Part shown: one piece after another, positions 16,335 to 24,494 of the stretch
Position numbering within the stretch: the first letter of the stretch is position 1
Layout: the number at the start of each line of letters is the position of its first letter
From: an uncultured Desulfobacter sp.
GTDB taxonomy: Bacteria > Desulfobacterota > Desulfobacteria > Desulfobacterales > Desulfobacteraceae
Direction of reading: 5' to 3'
Length of the DNA stretch: 64,000 nt
NCBI RefSeq assembly: GCF_963664415.1
Contig: NZ_OY761443.1
Coordinates: 496,001 to 560,000, forward strand
Made by a program: the position numbers and the translations under genes
The notes under the pieces: model-generated
Database searches by the model: none
What the model saw: only the letters and a program-made list of their open reading frames with translations
What the model was told of the DNA's origin: nothing

Positions 16335-16790
16335 TTATAGCCATAATGTTTTCCCCTCTACATAACTTTCAACGGCTTGAAATGGTGTTGTATAATCATT
16401 TTTTCCAGCAGAAAGATAAGAAAAAAGGCATTGGTTTATTGACATTTCCATAGCATTGATGTTTTCGGCTGAATATAATCCAACCGTCATTCTCTTTATC
16501 TCGTTAATGCTGCCTGTTATTTTCCGATTTCCATTTTTGCCGAGGGAAAACTCGGCATTATTTTTATACCAAGGACAAGAAACATTGATGTCTTTTGTTA
16601 TAGCCTGGAGGTTTTTGAATTGTGATTTTCGGCGAACCAATGTAAATAATGTATATTCATGCACGATAAATAGCATTGGAACGCGTCCAAGCATAACGAT
16701 AGCAATTCTCCAGAAGTCTCCTGTACGTTCCTCAAGTTCTGTCCAATTGATATGAAACCGTTTTGCTGCTTTAGTGCTCAGATTAATCAC
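16335..16790 (-). CDS. Hypothetical protein, possibly DUF6933-like
   Basis: The product has 151 residues and begins MINLSTKAAKRFHINWTELEERTGDFWRIAIVMLGRVPMLFIVHEYTLFTLV. A short N-terminus followed by two strands and a phrase like LFIVHEYTLFTLV resembles my memory of DUF6933 proteins, without certainty. No signal peptide or membrane helix is present. A GTTAGAG sequence about 45 nt upstream on the same strand resembles a cassette core but fails the last position. It could be another cassette; its function is unknown. Confidence 0.6.
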   Translation of the reverse strand: MINLSTKAAKRFHINWTELEERTGDFWRIAIVMLGRVPMLFIVHEYTLFTLVRRKSQFKNLQAITKDINVSCPWYKNNAEFSLGKNGNRKITGSINEIKRMTVGLYSAENINAMEMSINQCLFSYLSAGKNDYTTPFQAVESYVEGKTLWL

Positions 16791-16921
16791 TATTTTGTCT
16801 CGTATATTTAAAGGGCTTCATGTTTAAAGCTCTAACAAGTTGATCAGTGGTTTCCGTTTATCAAATGGGATAACATGAATATTTTGAATGTTATACGGAT
16901 ATAGATAATTCCTTTTTAAAA

Positions 16922-16980
16922 TCAATTTAATTGGAGATTAACCATTCCGGCCAACGAAAAGCAAGAATAAATTTAATATA
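16922..16980. repeat. 59-bp repeat, copy B (inverted relative to 437-495)
   Basis: It matches copy A at 52 of 59 positions on the opposite strand. It lies about 130 bp upstream of the start of the minus-strand gene at 16335-16790. The rest of 16981-17259 contains two small stem-loops (17011-17030 and near 17218-17240) and no gene. Confidence 0.7.
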
Positions 16981-17259
16981 TTATTATCCTCCCCCCAACG
17001 GAATCAAGAAGGGTACAAGATGTTGTACCCAGCAGCACCACCCGAAAAGCGAGCTTAAATAGACAAAGTCAACAGGTAAACATGGCAAGCTATAAGGCAA
17101 GTCAGACTCAACTTTTTATATGAGATGTAGCGGTAAATCAACCGGCTGCCTCCTCAAAGTCGAGAACCTTTGGTTTTAGGTTAATTTTTTCGCGAAGACG
17201 ATTAAGCTGAATAACCTGCCGACATCAGGCAGTCGGTGTTAAACGTGTGGATAGCAAAA

Positions 17260-18699
17260 TTATAATATTTGAAGTGCTTTAAAAAGGCCTCTGTGAACAA
17301 TGATATGTTCCTTTAAATTAATATTGGCAGAAGGCTTCTCATATCGAAAAACTTTTATATTTTTTTGTTTGGGTTGATTTCCTATTACACTGAAATGAAA
17401 AAGTATTCGCAGTACAAATTCTGTATCTCTTTTGGGTATAAGGCCAGAATCGATACTTTTTTCAAATTCTCTTGAAAATTCTTCGATAGACAATGTTTGT
17501 TTTCTTATTTTTGAGAATATATCTAGGATTCGTTTAATCTCAGGAAGAACACCATGTATTTCATCTTCAAGTTCACTTCTAAGATAATTTGAAAATGATT
17601 TATCAACGTCAACTACGGTCGTAGGACTAATTTTATCCCAATGGGGATTGTGGAGAGTTTCCTCGGCAGCAACCTGGAGATATCTAACATAATCTCGTGG
17701 TCTAAGTTGCGTACTTTTCGTGATATAATTGAAAATGCTTGTTCGTTTATTTTGTTTATGACCGAAGCCGACAGCTTTCTTTAAAAACAGGGAGTCCCAT
17801 GCTACACTGAATGGCAAAATATTGCCATTTGGTGAAATTGCTTTTGAGATTCGAAATGCTAATAAGCTCTTGATGGAATGTTCATTCCAGTCCAGATTAA
17901 CTTTGAGATCGTTCCATTTTGTTTTATCTGGGTCTAATAGCATGTCATAGATATCATCTCGTAAAAAAATTACCGGAAATATCTGATACCTTGCTTCTTT
18001 GAAAACGGATCTTACATCTTGAACTGCTTTAAAAAGGCTTGTTAATAGCGCTGTATATTGTGAGTACCTTTCACTTACAACAATATCTTTATAATCTTCG
18101 TCCAATTCGTCAAAAATAATCATATATCGGGAGTTATCCAGATATTCTAAAATCAATCTTTCTAATATATCAACTCTTTCGATCCATTGAGTATCGTTGT
18201 TTTCAGTATTTTTATTTGATGTAAAACCTAAACCATTGCCTAATATTGTTAGATTAAAATTTCCACTAGTCCATCTAGAAACATTTGAAGATAAAGAGGT
18301 TGGGATATCTTTTTCATAAACCTTGCTTAATTCACTTCTTATTTCACTATTAATGTTTTGATTCGTAATCAATAGCTTCGCGATAGATGAATAAATTACA
18401 TATTTCCAAAGCGTTATATATTGATTTGGGGTGTTATATTGGTTGTTTGATAGACTATATAAAGTATTGAAAGGAAAATTTTTAAATGTAAGCTTCTGTG
18501 AGAATTTGTTGTGTTCTTTTTTGTGGTATAAAAATTCACAGATAGCGGTTTTGCCTGTGCCTTTCCTCCCAACGACATAGGATCTTGCCCCCCTTTCTAT
18601 CTTGCTGACTAAATCAAGGTGATAAAAATATCTTTGGTTATCTTCAAGTTTTGCTTCAAGCTTCCAATCTTCTATCTCACTTAACAATTCTCTAGTCAT
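17260..18699 (-). CDS. P-loop ATPase, Sll1717-like, candidate defence protein
   Basis: The product has 479 residues. Walker A is VVGRKGTGKTAICEFL (about residues 42-57); Walker B is RYMIIFDELDEDYKD near residue 195. Beyond the ATPase core there is a helical C-terminal half (…STQLRPRDYVRYLQ…, …IKRILDIFSKIRKQTLSIEEFSREFEK…). The phrase GRKGTGKTA followed by a DELDE Walker B is what I recall for the Sll1717 family of stand-alone ATPases, often found in variable islands. The DNA is AT-rich compared with the core genes. No nuclease or other effector is fused. A role in phage defence is inferred only from family and location. Confidence 0.75.
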   Translation of the reverse strand: MTRELLSEIEDWKLEAKLEDNQRYFYHLDLVSKIERGARSYVVGRKGTGKTAICEFLYHKKEHNKFSQKLTFKNFPFNTLYSLSNNQYNTPNQYITLWKYVIYSSIAKLLITNQNINSEIRSELSKVYEKDIPTSLSSNVSRWTSGNFNLTILGNGLGFTSNKNTENNDTQWIERVDILERLILEYLDNSRYMIIFDELDEDYKDIVVSERYSQYTALLTSLFKAVQDVRSVFKEARYQIFPVIFLRDDIYDMLLDPDKTKWNDLKVNLDWNEHSIKSLLAFRISKAISPNGNILPFSVAWDSLFLKKAVGFGHKQNKRTSIFNYITKSTQLRPRDYVRYLQVAAEETLHNPHWDKISPTTVVDVDKSFSNYLRSELEDEIHGVLPEIKRILDIFSKIRKQTLSIEEFSREFEKSIDSGLIPKRDTEFVLRILFHFSVIGNQPKQKNIKVFRYEKPSANINLKEHIIVHRGLFKALQIL

Positions 18700-18874
18700 T
18701 TTAAGTTATCCCACTGTTATGAAAGATGTAACTATGCAATATCCTCTATCATGCTAACAACAATATCTTCAACAGATTTGTATATCAATTACGATTGATT
18801 ATCTAACTGTATAACATAATTGTTTTATGTTAACCATATCCGCATAATTTCTTTTTAAAATCGCCATTATTGGA

Positions 18875-19024
18875 ATGATTAAATTCCCTGTAAAAAATTG
18901 CAACAGTCAATTAAATGCGCCTATACAACTTCCTTTTATTTTTGACCAAGAGACCGTTGATTTATGGTATAATTGGATGGTTTTTAGGAAATTCACCGAA
19001 CTCAATATGTGGTATGCCTGGTAA
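18875..19024 (+). CDS. Possible small ORF of 49 codons, perhaps a fragment
   Basis: The frame from the ATG at 18875 encodes MIKFPVKNCNSQLNAPIQL… and ends MWYAW just before the IS end at 19041. It has a weak upstream TTGGA and no recognised domain. Its end so close to the IS suggests a truncated gene or chance. The rest of 18700-19040 is AT-rich non-coding DNA upstream of the ATPase gene, with a short palindrome near 18808-18835. Confidence 0.25.
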   Translation: MIKFPVKNCNSQLNAPIQLPFIFDQETVDLWYNWMVFRKFTELNMWYAW

Positions 19025-19040
19025 AATCAATAACATTAAT

Positions 19041-20925
19041 ATCCTGAAAGTCGTATAAAGCGTACACTATTCGGGGCGTACCCCCAGATACTTCAAAAAC
19101 AGCCTATCTCTGGCGACTGATTCGGTGGACCATCGATAATTTCCCATGGCAGTCTGTACCTTTGTGGTTTCGATACAGTCAAACCAATCCAAAATCTGAG
19201 AAAGCGAACGTTGTGCAATCCAGTTTTCCAGCTTTTTTTCGAGCTTGATAAGTGATTGGGTTTTCCCGGATTCTTTTTCCCTCAGCCTGGATTGTATTTC
19301 CTTTATTTTTTTTGTCAAAAAACAATGATAACCCAGAGAGACAAATTGTGTAAATTGTCTCCCACGCAAATTGTCAGGATACCATGTGCGCGGCCGAGCG
19401 CCGTCGAGTCTCCCCTTTTGCACGGCAAAAAGTTCTTCAATTTTTTCACGCAGCCGGTAGTTTTCAAGCGCTGTAAATGTGTCCATAGCCTGATTGCTGA
19501 CAAGGGCGAAATAGCCAAAGTATTTTTTTGCTTCGGCAATGGCCTCATCGTTGAACCCAACCTTCAACTGTCCCCCACGCCCCTTTCTGGAGCTTGTCAG
19601 GTACTTGTCTATTTTTCTTTGCGCTGATTCCGTAAATTCTGTTGTGTTCTCTTCCACCAGCATCTTTAGGTCAAGCAAATCCTTGCGAAAGGCGAGTTCT
19701 TTCTTGGCTTCATTGTCGGGGGAATAATAAATGTGGACATACAGGCGGCGCGAGAATGTCTCTTTTTCACCGGCAGCTGTGCCGTTGCGTGACCGCTGGC
19801 GAACTTTACTGAACTGGTGTGTTAAGCACGAAGTTGCGCCACAAATTGACGGATCAAACGGGCAGGTGCTGGACATACTCGCTATACTTGGGCGAAGTGC
19901 ATCAACTGTCTCACGGATCCAGGTAATGTTGGGGTCAACCAGGGTCAAAAATTTCACATTGCGCAAGGAAAATTCCATCATGTTTTTCTGGCTATAGTAG
20001 CCGTTATCAGTAACAACCAGAGGTTTTTCAAGATGGAGGCATTTAAGCTGTGTCAGAGTGTTTTCAATAGAGATAACATCCGGAACATTGCCTGGTTGTT
20101 TGGAGAAGGCTATTGGTTCGCCAGACTTCACGGAATATAGGGTTAAAAGCTTGATCGTGTTGAGTCCGTCTTGAGCTTTGTTGAACCCTTGTCTTGCCTC
20201 CGACTGATTTTCAGAATAGGTCGAGATTGTGGTCGAATCAAACGCTACCACAGGAGATTTCCCCAGGTGTTCAGCTCGAGCTGAAAAATAGCGTTGAACG
20301 CCTTCTTCATTTCGTCCAACATTTTTAAACAGATTGCCATACACGTCTTCCGTGATTCCTTCATGATATGGAAGTGGGTGCATCACTTGCCAACTTTCAA
20401 GGCGTGGCAGCGTATTACCGCCGGATCCGATCCAGTAACGTGCGATAGACAATATTTTTGCGGCATCGCCCTCACTGAATGAAGCATATACATCATCATC
20501 AATACCAGACGCCTTTCCAACCCATTCTAAGATGTCCGTGAGTCCGGTATGCTGCCGTGTTGCACCGGGAATGCTTCCTTCTCCTTTGCGTTTTTTCGGA
20601 CGAGTCGGCACAATTTTTTGGGTTCCCGACTTGATTTTGCCTTTAAGTTTTTGACTGACCGTATATGTCTTCCTGGTCTTTTCGTTGTAGGCCGTTATCC
20701 GTTCATAGACGTAAATGTCACCATTCGGACGCTTTTCACGCCGCTCTCCAACGTGATTTTTCCCTGTTATTGGTTTAGACATGGATAAATTCCCTTTTAA
20801 AGTGTATGTATAGTATAATACGTGCATTATAAAAAGGCAAGAAAAAAGCACGGTTTTTCAATTAAATCCGTGCTTATCGATCGGTTTTAGGGTTTAAAGT
20901 GTACGCTTTATACGATTTTCAGGAT
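19041..20925 (-). mobile_element. DDE insertion sequence (1885 bp) with 28-bp inverted repeats
   Basis: ATCCTGAAAGTCGTATAAAG… at 19041-19068 is mirrored at 20898-20925 with a single mismatch. I see no clear target duplication. The termini resemble those of the MITE-like element at 8293-10553. Confidence 0.88.
19067..20782 (-). CDS. Transposase of the IS at 19041-20925
   Basis: The product has 571 residues from the ATG at 20782 (MSKPITGKNHVGERREKRPNGDIYVYERI); the longer frame from 20851 lacks support. The DDE landmarks are SPVVAFDSTTISTYS (first Asp), LEKPLVVTDNGYYSQ (second Asp) and YRLREKIEELFAVQKGRLDG with the last Glu. The last codons run to the very edge of the left inverted repeat. It is of the IS4/IS1634 superfamily type and appears intact. 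It could supply transposase in trans for the MITE-like element with similar ends. Confidence 0.88.
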   Translation of the reverse strand: MSKPITGKNHVGERREKRPNGDIYVYERITAYNEKTRKTYTVSQKLKGKIKSGTQKIVPTRPKKRKGEGSIPGATRQHTGLTDILEWVGKASGIDDDVYASFSEGDAAKILSIARYWIGSGGNTLPRLESWQVMHPLPYHEGITEDVYGNLFKNVGRNEEGVQRYFSARAEHLGKSPVVAFDSTTISTYSENQSEARQGFNKAQDGLNTIKLLTLYSVKSGEPIAFSKQPGNVPDVISIENTLTQLKCLHLEKPLVVTDNGYYSQKNMMEFSLRNVKFLTLVDPNITWIRETVDALRPSIASMSSTCPFDPSICGATSCLTHQFSKVRQRSRNGTAAGEKETFSRRLYVHIYYSPDNEAKKELAFRKDLLDLKMLVEENTTEFTESAQRKIDKYLTSSRKGRGGQLKVGFNDEAIAEAKKYFGYFALVSNQAMDTFTALENYRLREKIEELFAVQKGRLDGARPRTWYPDNLRGRQFTQFVSLGYHCFLTKKIKEIQSRLREKESGKTQSLIKLEKKLENWIAQRSLSQILDWFDCIETTKVQTAMGNYRWSTESVARDRLFLKYLGVRPE

Positions 20926-20998
20926 AGGATAAAACTTGACCGGACCAAGGCCACATACTACAACCCCGATAGACAATTTTAACGCGGGGGTTCTTTGC

Positions 20999-21284
20999 AT
21001 GAAAGGTAATATAATTACCACGGAAAAATGCATGATGTGCGGCACTACGTTAAAGCATGATGACCGCAGGCATGGGTTATTTTGCCCGAACCATCCGCAA
21101 ATAACATGCGTAAAAGTTTTCGCGATAAAAAACGTCACATCAGCGTTGCCATGGAATATTTTTATGACAGCAACGTGAAATACATTACCGGGGCAGATAT
21201 TGAGGATTACCTTTTTGATATAAAAGGGATCTCAGAAAAAACCAGGGCTAATTATGCCAGTGCCCTATCAGATTTTTTTAAGTG
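20999..21284 (+). pseudogene. Island integrase (tyrosine recombinase), 5' part, frameshifted
   Basis: The frame from the ATG at 20999 gives MKGNIITTEKCMMCGTTLKHDDRRHGLFCPNHP, a zinc-ribbon-like N-terminus. Near 21105-21115 the sense moves to another frame and continues as RKSFRDKKRHISVAMEYFYDSNVKYITGADIEDYLFDIKGISEKTRANYASALSDFFKWVY, a core-binding domain. An IS then interrupts at 21293. The shift plus the IS show that the gene is dead. Confidence 0.75.
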
Positions 21285-21292
21285 GGTTTATA
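21285..21292. repeat. Target-site duplication GGTTTATA
   Basis: GGTTTATA at 21285-21292 and 22820-22827 flanks the IS exactly outside its inverted repeats. Confidence 0.88.
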
Positions 21293-22819
21293 GGGCGCAT
21301 TCCCATTTTCCCGGTTTTTAAAACGGACTATCCTCTTTAGCAAAAAGAAGTTATGCTTCCCCTCGATTATCAACTGATGAGGAAGAAAATAGTATGAAAC
21401 TCAAAAAGGCTGAATCCTGCGAAACGGTAGAAGAAATATATGAATTATTGAAACAGCTGGACAAAGAGAAACGGCTAATTCGCAGTCCGGAAGAACTCAT
21501 TCAGGTTGAACAAGAAATTTTAAGCTATACCAATCGTTTAGCCGCGTTGATGCTAAAAAAAAAAGTCCAAACCAGTATAAACTCTCCGGAGCATAACGAA
21601 CAAGAAAGAGAGTTGGTGCGTAGCTGGCCTGGCCGAATGAAAAGTGAAGGGTTTGAGACAGTTCAAATTCAAACCAGCTCAGGTTGCACGATCCCAATCC
21701 ATGTTCGATACTATCGAAGAGCCTGTGACCGTCGAAATGGCAAAAGATATAAGGGCTTGTATGCTGCTTTGGCTTTGCTCGGGATTCATGATCGATGTAC
21801 ACCAATCTTGGCGGCGATGGTCAGCGCCTGGTCCGCGTTACTGAGCTCATTTGAGGAAGTACGTCAGGTCCTTTGTGATCATGGCACTATCCTGGATGTT
21901 AAGGTGATCCGGAAACTGGCCTACCGCTACGCAGAACGAGCACGGGTGGTACAGCAAATGGGTCTGCTCCCCTTAAATGAAGAGGACAACCTTCAAGGTC
22001 GTCGGGTTGTCATAAGCACCGATGGTGGCCGGACTCGATTGCGGGAAAAAAAGCGAGGTCCCCGGACAGCCAAAGGAAGAACCAGATATCATGGGGCCTG
22101 GAGAGAACCCAAGCTGTTGATTATTTATGTCGTCGATGCCCATGGGAAACAGGAAAAAAGCTTTGCCCCATTTATTGATGGCGGTTTTAATGGGCCTGAT
22201 GGCTTGTTTCTGCTGCTGAAGGGCTATTTGAAGTCTCTTTGCATCCAAAAAGCAGACAAGGTGTTGTTTGTTGCGGACGGGGCTCATTGGATATGGAATC
22301 GAGTCCCTGGTCTGATCAAGGCACTGGGGTTGAATCCGGAGAGTGTGCATGAACTCCTTGATTTTTATCATGCAGTAGAGCATCTGGGAAAGGTTGCAGG
22401 ATTACGAAAAAACTGGTCAGCCAAAAAACGTAAAGCCTGGGTCTCAAAACAGCGACGGTTTTTGCTAAAAGGTGAATCGGCAACGGTCGTACAAGAAGTA
22501 CAGGCTCTTTGTCGAGGCCGGAACAGCAAAGCCATAAAGACAGAACGGGATTATTTTGTACGTAATAGGCACCGTCTTGCTTTCCCAACGGTAAAGGCAT
22601 TGAATTTGCCGATTGGCAGTGGTGCGATTGAAAGTTCGATTCGAAGAGTTGTCAATTTGAGACTCAAGGGTCCCTGCATTTTTTGGTATAAAGAAAATGC
22701 GGAGAAAATGCTCATGCTGCGCTCATACTATAAATCGGGACGATGGAACTGTCTGAAACAAATGGCCAATTCACATATCTCATTGTTAGCTGCATAACCG
22801 TGAAAATGGGAATGCGCCC
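21293..22819 (+). mobile_element. Insertion sequence (1527 bp, ISKra4-like) inside the island integrase
   Basis: GGGCGCATTCCCATTTTC at 21293-21310 is mirrored at 22802-22819. An 8-bp duplication flanks it. Removing the IS and one duplication rejoins the integrase frame as …WVYKRQIINII. Confidence 0.9.
21394..22797 (+). CDS. Transposase, ISKra4/ISLre2-like
   Basis: The product has 467 residues. The catalytic landmarks are VVISTDGGRTRLREKK (first Asp, about residue 208), KVLFVADGAHWIWNRV (second Asp) with LLDFYHAVEHLGK after it, and LPIGSGAIESSIRRVVNLRLKG with the last Glu. The GSGxIES motif and the FYHAVEHL phrase fit the ISKra4/ISLre2 group; the exact family needs a database match. The gene is complete, and it is the only one in this element. 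Confidence 0.85.
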   Translation: MKLKKAESCETVEEIYELLKQLDKEKRLIRSPEELIQVEQEILSYTNRLAALMLKKKVQTSINSPEHNEQERELVRSWPGRMKSEGFETVQIQTSSGCTIPIHVRYYRRACDRRNGKRYKGLYAALALLGIHDRCTPILAAMVSAWSALLSSFEEVRQVLCDHGTILDVKVIRKLAYRYAERARVVQQMGLLPLNEEDNLQGRRVVISTDGGRTRLREKKRGPRTAKGRTRYHGAWREPKLLIIYVVDAHGKQEKSFAPFIDGGFNGPDGLFLLLKGYLKSLCIQKADKVLFVADGAHWIWNRVPGLIKALGLNPESVHELLDFYHAVEHLGKVAGLRKNWSAKKRKAWVSKQRRFLLKGESATVVQEVQALCRGRNSKAIKTERDYFVRNRHRLAFPTVKALNLPIGSGAIESSIRRVVNLRLKGPCIFWYKENAEKMLMLRSYYKSGRWNCLKQMANSHISLLAA

Positions 22820-22827
22820 GGTTTATA

Positions 22828-23517
22828 AACGCCAGATCATTAATATTATTCCGCCGTTTCCTGAAATAAACTTTGAGCTTGGGTACCGCACTATCACTGA
22901 TTTAAAAACTCAGTAGGCCATCATTGAAAAGGTCCGTGACTTGTCAGAAAAAAAGAATCCAAAAATTTGGCTTGGGGTTGATCTCCTGGCAACATATGTC
23001 AATCTTCGCCCAGGGGGATCTGCGGAAAGTTAGGGAAAGGGATATTGATATTGAACATGGCGTGATAACAATTCATCACCCAACCAAATCCAAGAATAAA
23101 ATTAAAACAGTCCGGTTGCTGCCGGAACACGTTGAAGAAATCGCAGAAATGAAGCGCCTGTTCCCTGCCCTGCCTGAATTAAAATTCTTCTGGCACCATG
23201 GCGGGGTTCGCAGCCAGAAACCAAACACACCATTTGGCCCGAAATATTTTAAGGTCTGGTGGGACCGGGCTTGTGAAAAATTGGGAGTACAGGGTCTGGA
23301 TCTATATGGAGGCACGCGGCACACCAGCACAACTGAAATTGCCAGGGCAGCTGGCACGGCATCAGCCAGGGAAGCAACCGCCCACGAAACCAACAAAGCC
23401 TTTGACCGATATTGCCAGTTTCAAAACGATACCGCTTTTAAAATGGCTGGTCTGCTCAAGAGGAAAAAGGCTGATACAGAGATATTGGATTTCCCCAAAA
23501 AGGCAGGGAAAAATTAA
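22828..23517 (+). pseudogene. Island integrase, 3' part with a stop and a frameshift
   Basis: After the IS the sense resumes as KRQIINIIPPFPEINFELGYRTITDLKTQ, hits TAG near 22915, continues AIIEKVRDL…LLATYVNLRPG, and shifts frame at a run of five G near 23013. The C-terminal domain then runs to 23517: the box I region …DLRKVRERDID, LYGGTRHTSTTEIA (the HxxR position) and HETNKAFDRYCQF with the likely catalytic Tyr. The frame listed from 22924 begins out of frame. The gene ends 89 bp from the ssrA 3' end. Confidence 0.8.
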
Positions 23518-23568
23518 TATGGACGACTCAGCACCTACTCAGCACATTTTTCATGCTTCTGTATCAAC

Positions 23569-23601
23569 AAAAAAGCCCGAAACGGCGGTCATTTCGGGCT
23601 T
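23569..23601 (-). terminator. Rho-independent terminator of ssrA
   Basis: On the minus strand AAGCCCGAAA pairs with TTTCGGGCTT, followed by a T run, starting 6 nt after the CCA end of ssrA. Confidence 0.88.
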
Positions 23602-23606
23602 GCAAT

Positions 23607-23961
23607 TGGTGGAGGCGACGGGAGTTGAACCCGTGTCCGAAAACAATCAATCCAGGCTTCTACATGCTTATCCTGAACTTTAAAATTGGCCGGGAAGGCT
23701 CCTTCAGGAGGGATACAACCCGGTGTATCCTGGATAATTTAACTTTTGGAGCCCAGGAAACGCCAAAAGCGGTCTTGCAAAGTCGACGCCCTGACCTGAA
23801 TCTGCAAGAAGGATGTCAGGAGGACGGAAGCCGCCTTAAGCAGCTACAGCGTAGTTATAATCGTCTGCGATTATCTTTAAGTCTTGCCAAGTTTACGAGC
23901 TGACAAACACTCGACATGCTACCTTGGACGTCAAAATCTCCGTCGAAACCATTACGCCCCC
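23607..23961 (-). ncRNA. ssrA: Transfer-messenger RNA (tmRNA)
   Basis: On the minus strand the gene begins GGGGGCGTAATGGTTTCGAC and ends with a T-arm (GTTCAACTCCCG) and encoded CCA. The 7-bp acceptor stem GGGGGCG / CGCCTCC forms with one G-U pair. The tag frame at 23836-23868 reads ADDYNYAVAA then TAA, preceded by the usual A-rich stretch. It rescues stalled ribosomes with SmpB, whose gene is next upstream. The length is about 355 nt. The 3' end is a classic integration target, and the island integrase lies beside it. Frames on the opposite strand here are not genes. Confidence 0.96.
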
Positions 23962-23963
23962 AA

Positions 23964-23969
23964 ATTGTA
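23964..23969 (-). promoter_or_regulatory. Probable -10 box of ssrA
   Basis: TACAAT on the minus strand lies 2-3 nt before the run of G that starts tmRNA. The spacing is slightly tight and no strong -35 is evident. Confidence 0.4.
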
Positions 23970-24029
23970 AAAGATCAAGTAACCTGTATTAATATAACGC
24001 CGAAAAGACATAAGTCAACGATTTTATCA

Positions 24030-24491
24030 TCAGGAATATTTTTTTCTTTCACGATCCATATCCCGTTTGACATCCCGCTGCTTAATGGATTCCCTTTTGT
24101 CATAAAGCTTTTTGCCCTTACCAAGACCGATGAGAACTTTTATCTTGTCATTTTTAAAATAAATTTTTAACGGCACCAGGGTATACCCCTGTTCTTTTAT
24201 TTTCCCGACAAGTTTTTTAATTTCATGACTGTGCAGCAAAAGTTTACGGGTGCGCATGGATTCATGATTGGCATTATATGCATACGCATAGGGAGAAATG
24301 TGAAGCTGACGCAAAAAAACTTCCCCGCGCTTGATATCTGCGTAAGAATCTTTGAAACTGACCCGACCCTCTCTAATGGCTTTAACTTCTGAGCCCACCA
24401 GCACAATACCGGCTTCATACTCATCATCAATATGGTAATTGTGCCGGGCTTTTTTATTGGTGGCAATCAGTTTTGTGTATTTTGCGTTCAT
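24030..24491 (-). CDS. smpB: SsrA-binding protein SmpB
   Basis: The product has 153 residues, the usual SmpB length. Family landmarks: NKKARHNYHIDDEYEAGIVLVGSEVKAIREG near the N-terminus, VSFKDSYADIKRGEVFLRQLHISPY in the barrel, and the basic tail GLGKGKKLYDKRESIKQRDVKRDMDRERKK that enters the decoding centre. It binds the tRNA-like part of tmRNA, which is encoded 70 bp downstream on the same strand. It starts 3 bp after the ptsI stop, so ptsH-ptsI-smpB are probably cotranscribed. Confidence 0.97.
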   Translation of the reverse strand: MNAKYTKLIATNKKARHNYHIDDEYEAGIVLVGSEVKAIREGRVSFKDSYADIKRGEVFLRQLHISPYAYAYNANHESMRTRKLLLHSHEIKKLVGKIKEQGYTLVPLKIYFKNDKIKVLIGLGKGKKLYDKRESIKQRDVKRDMDRERKKYS

Positions 24492-24494
24492 GAC

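Noticed and set aside
16800..16880. A further attC upstream of the gene at 16335-16790
   Set aside because: TTTGAT/ATCAA arms and GTTAGAG are present, but the partner core is missing and GTTAGAG fails the final pyrimidine.
17210..17245. attC-like sequence behind the ATPase gene (GTTTAAC … GTTATTC)
   Set aside because: The span is too short and the arms look like a simple hairpin, so it is more likely a terminator-type structure.
23553..23903. Plus-strand frames of 116 and 161 codons across 23198-23903
   Set aside because: They run through ssrA or the integrase in the wrong frame.
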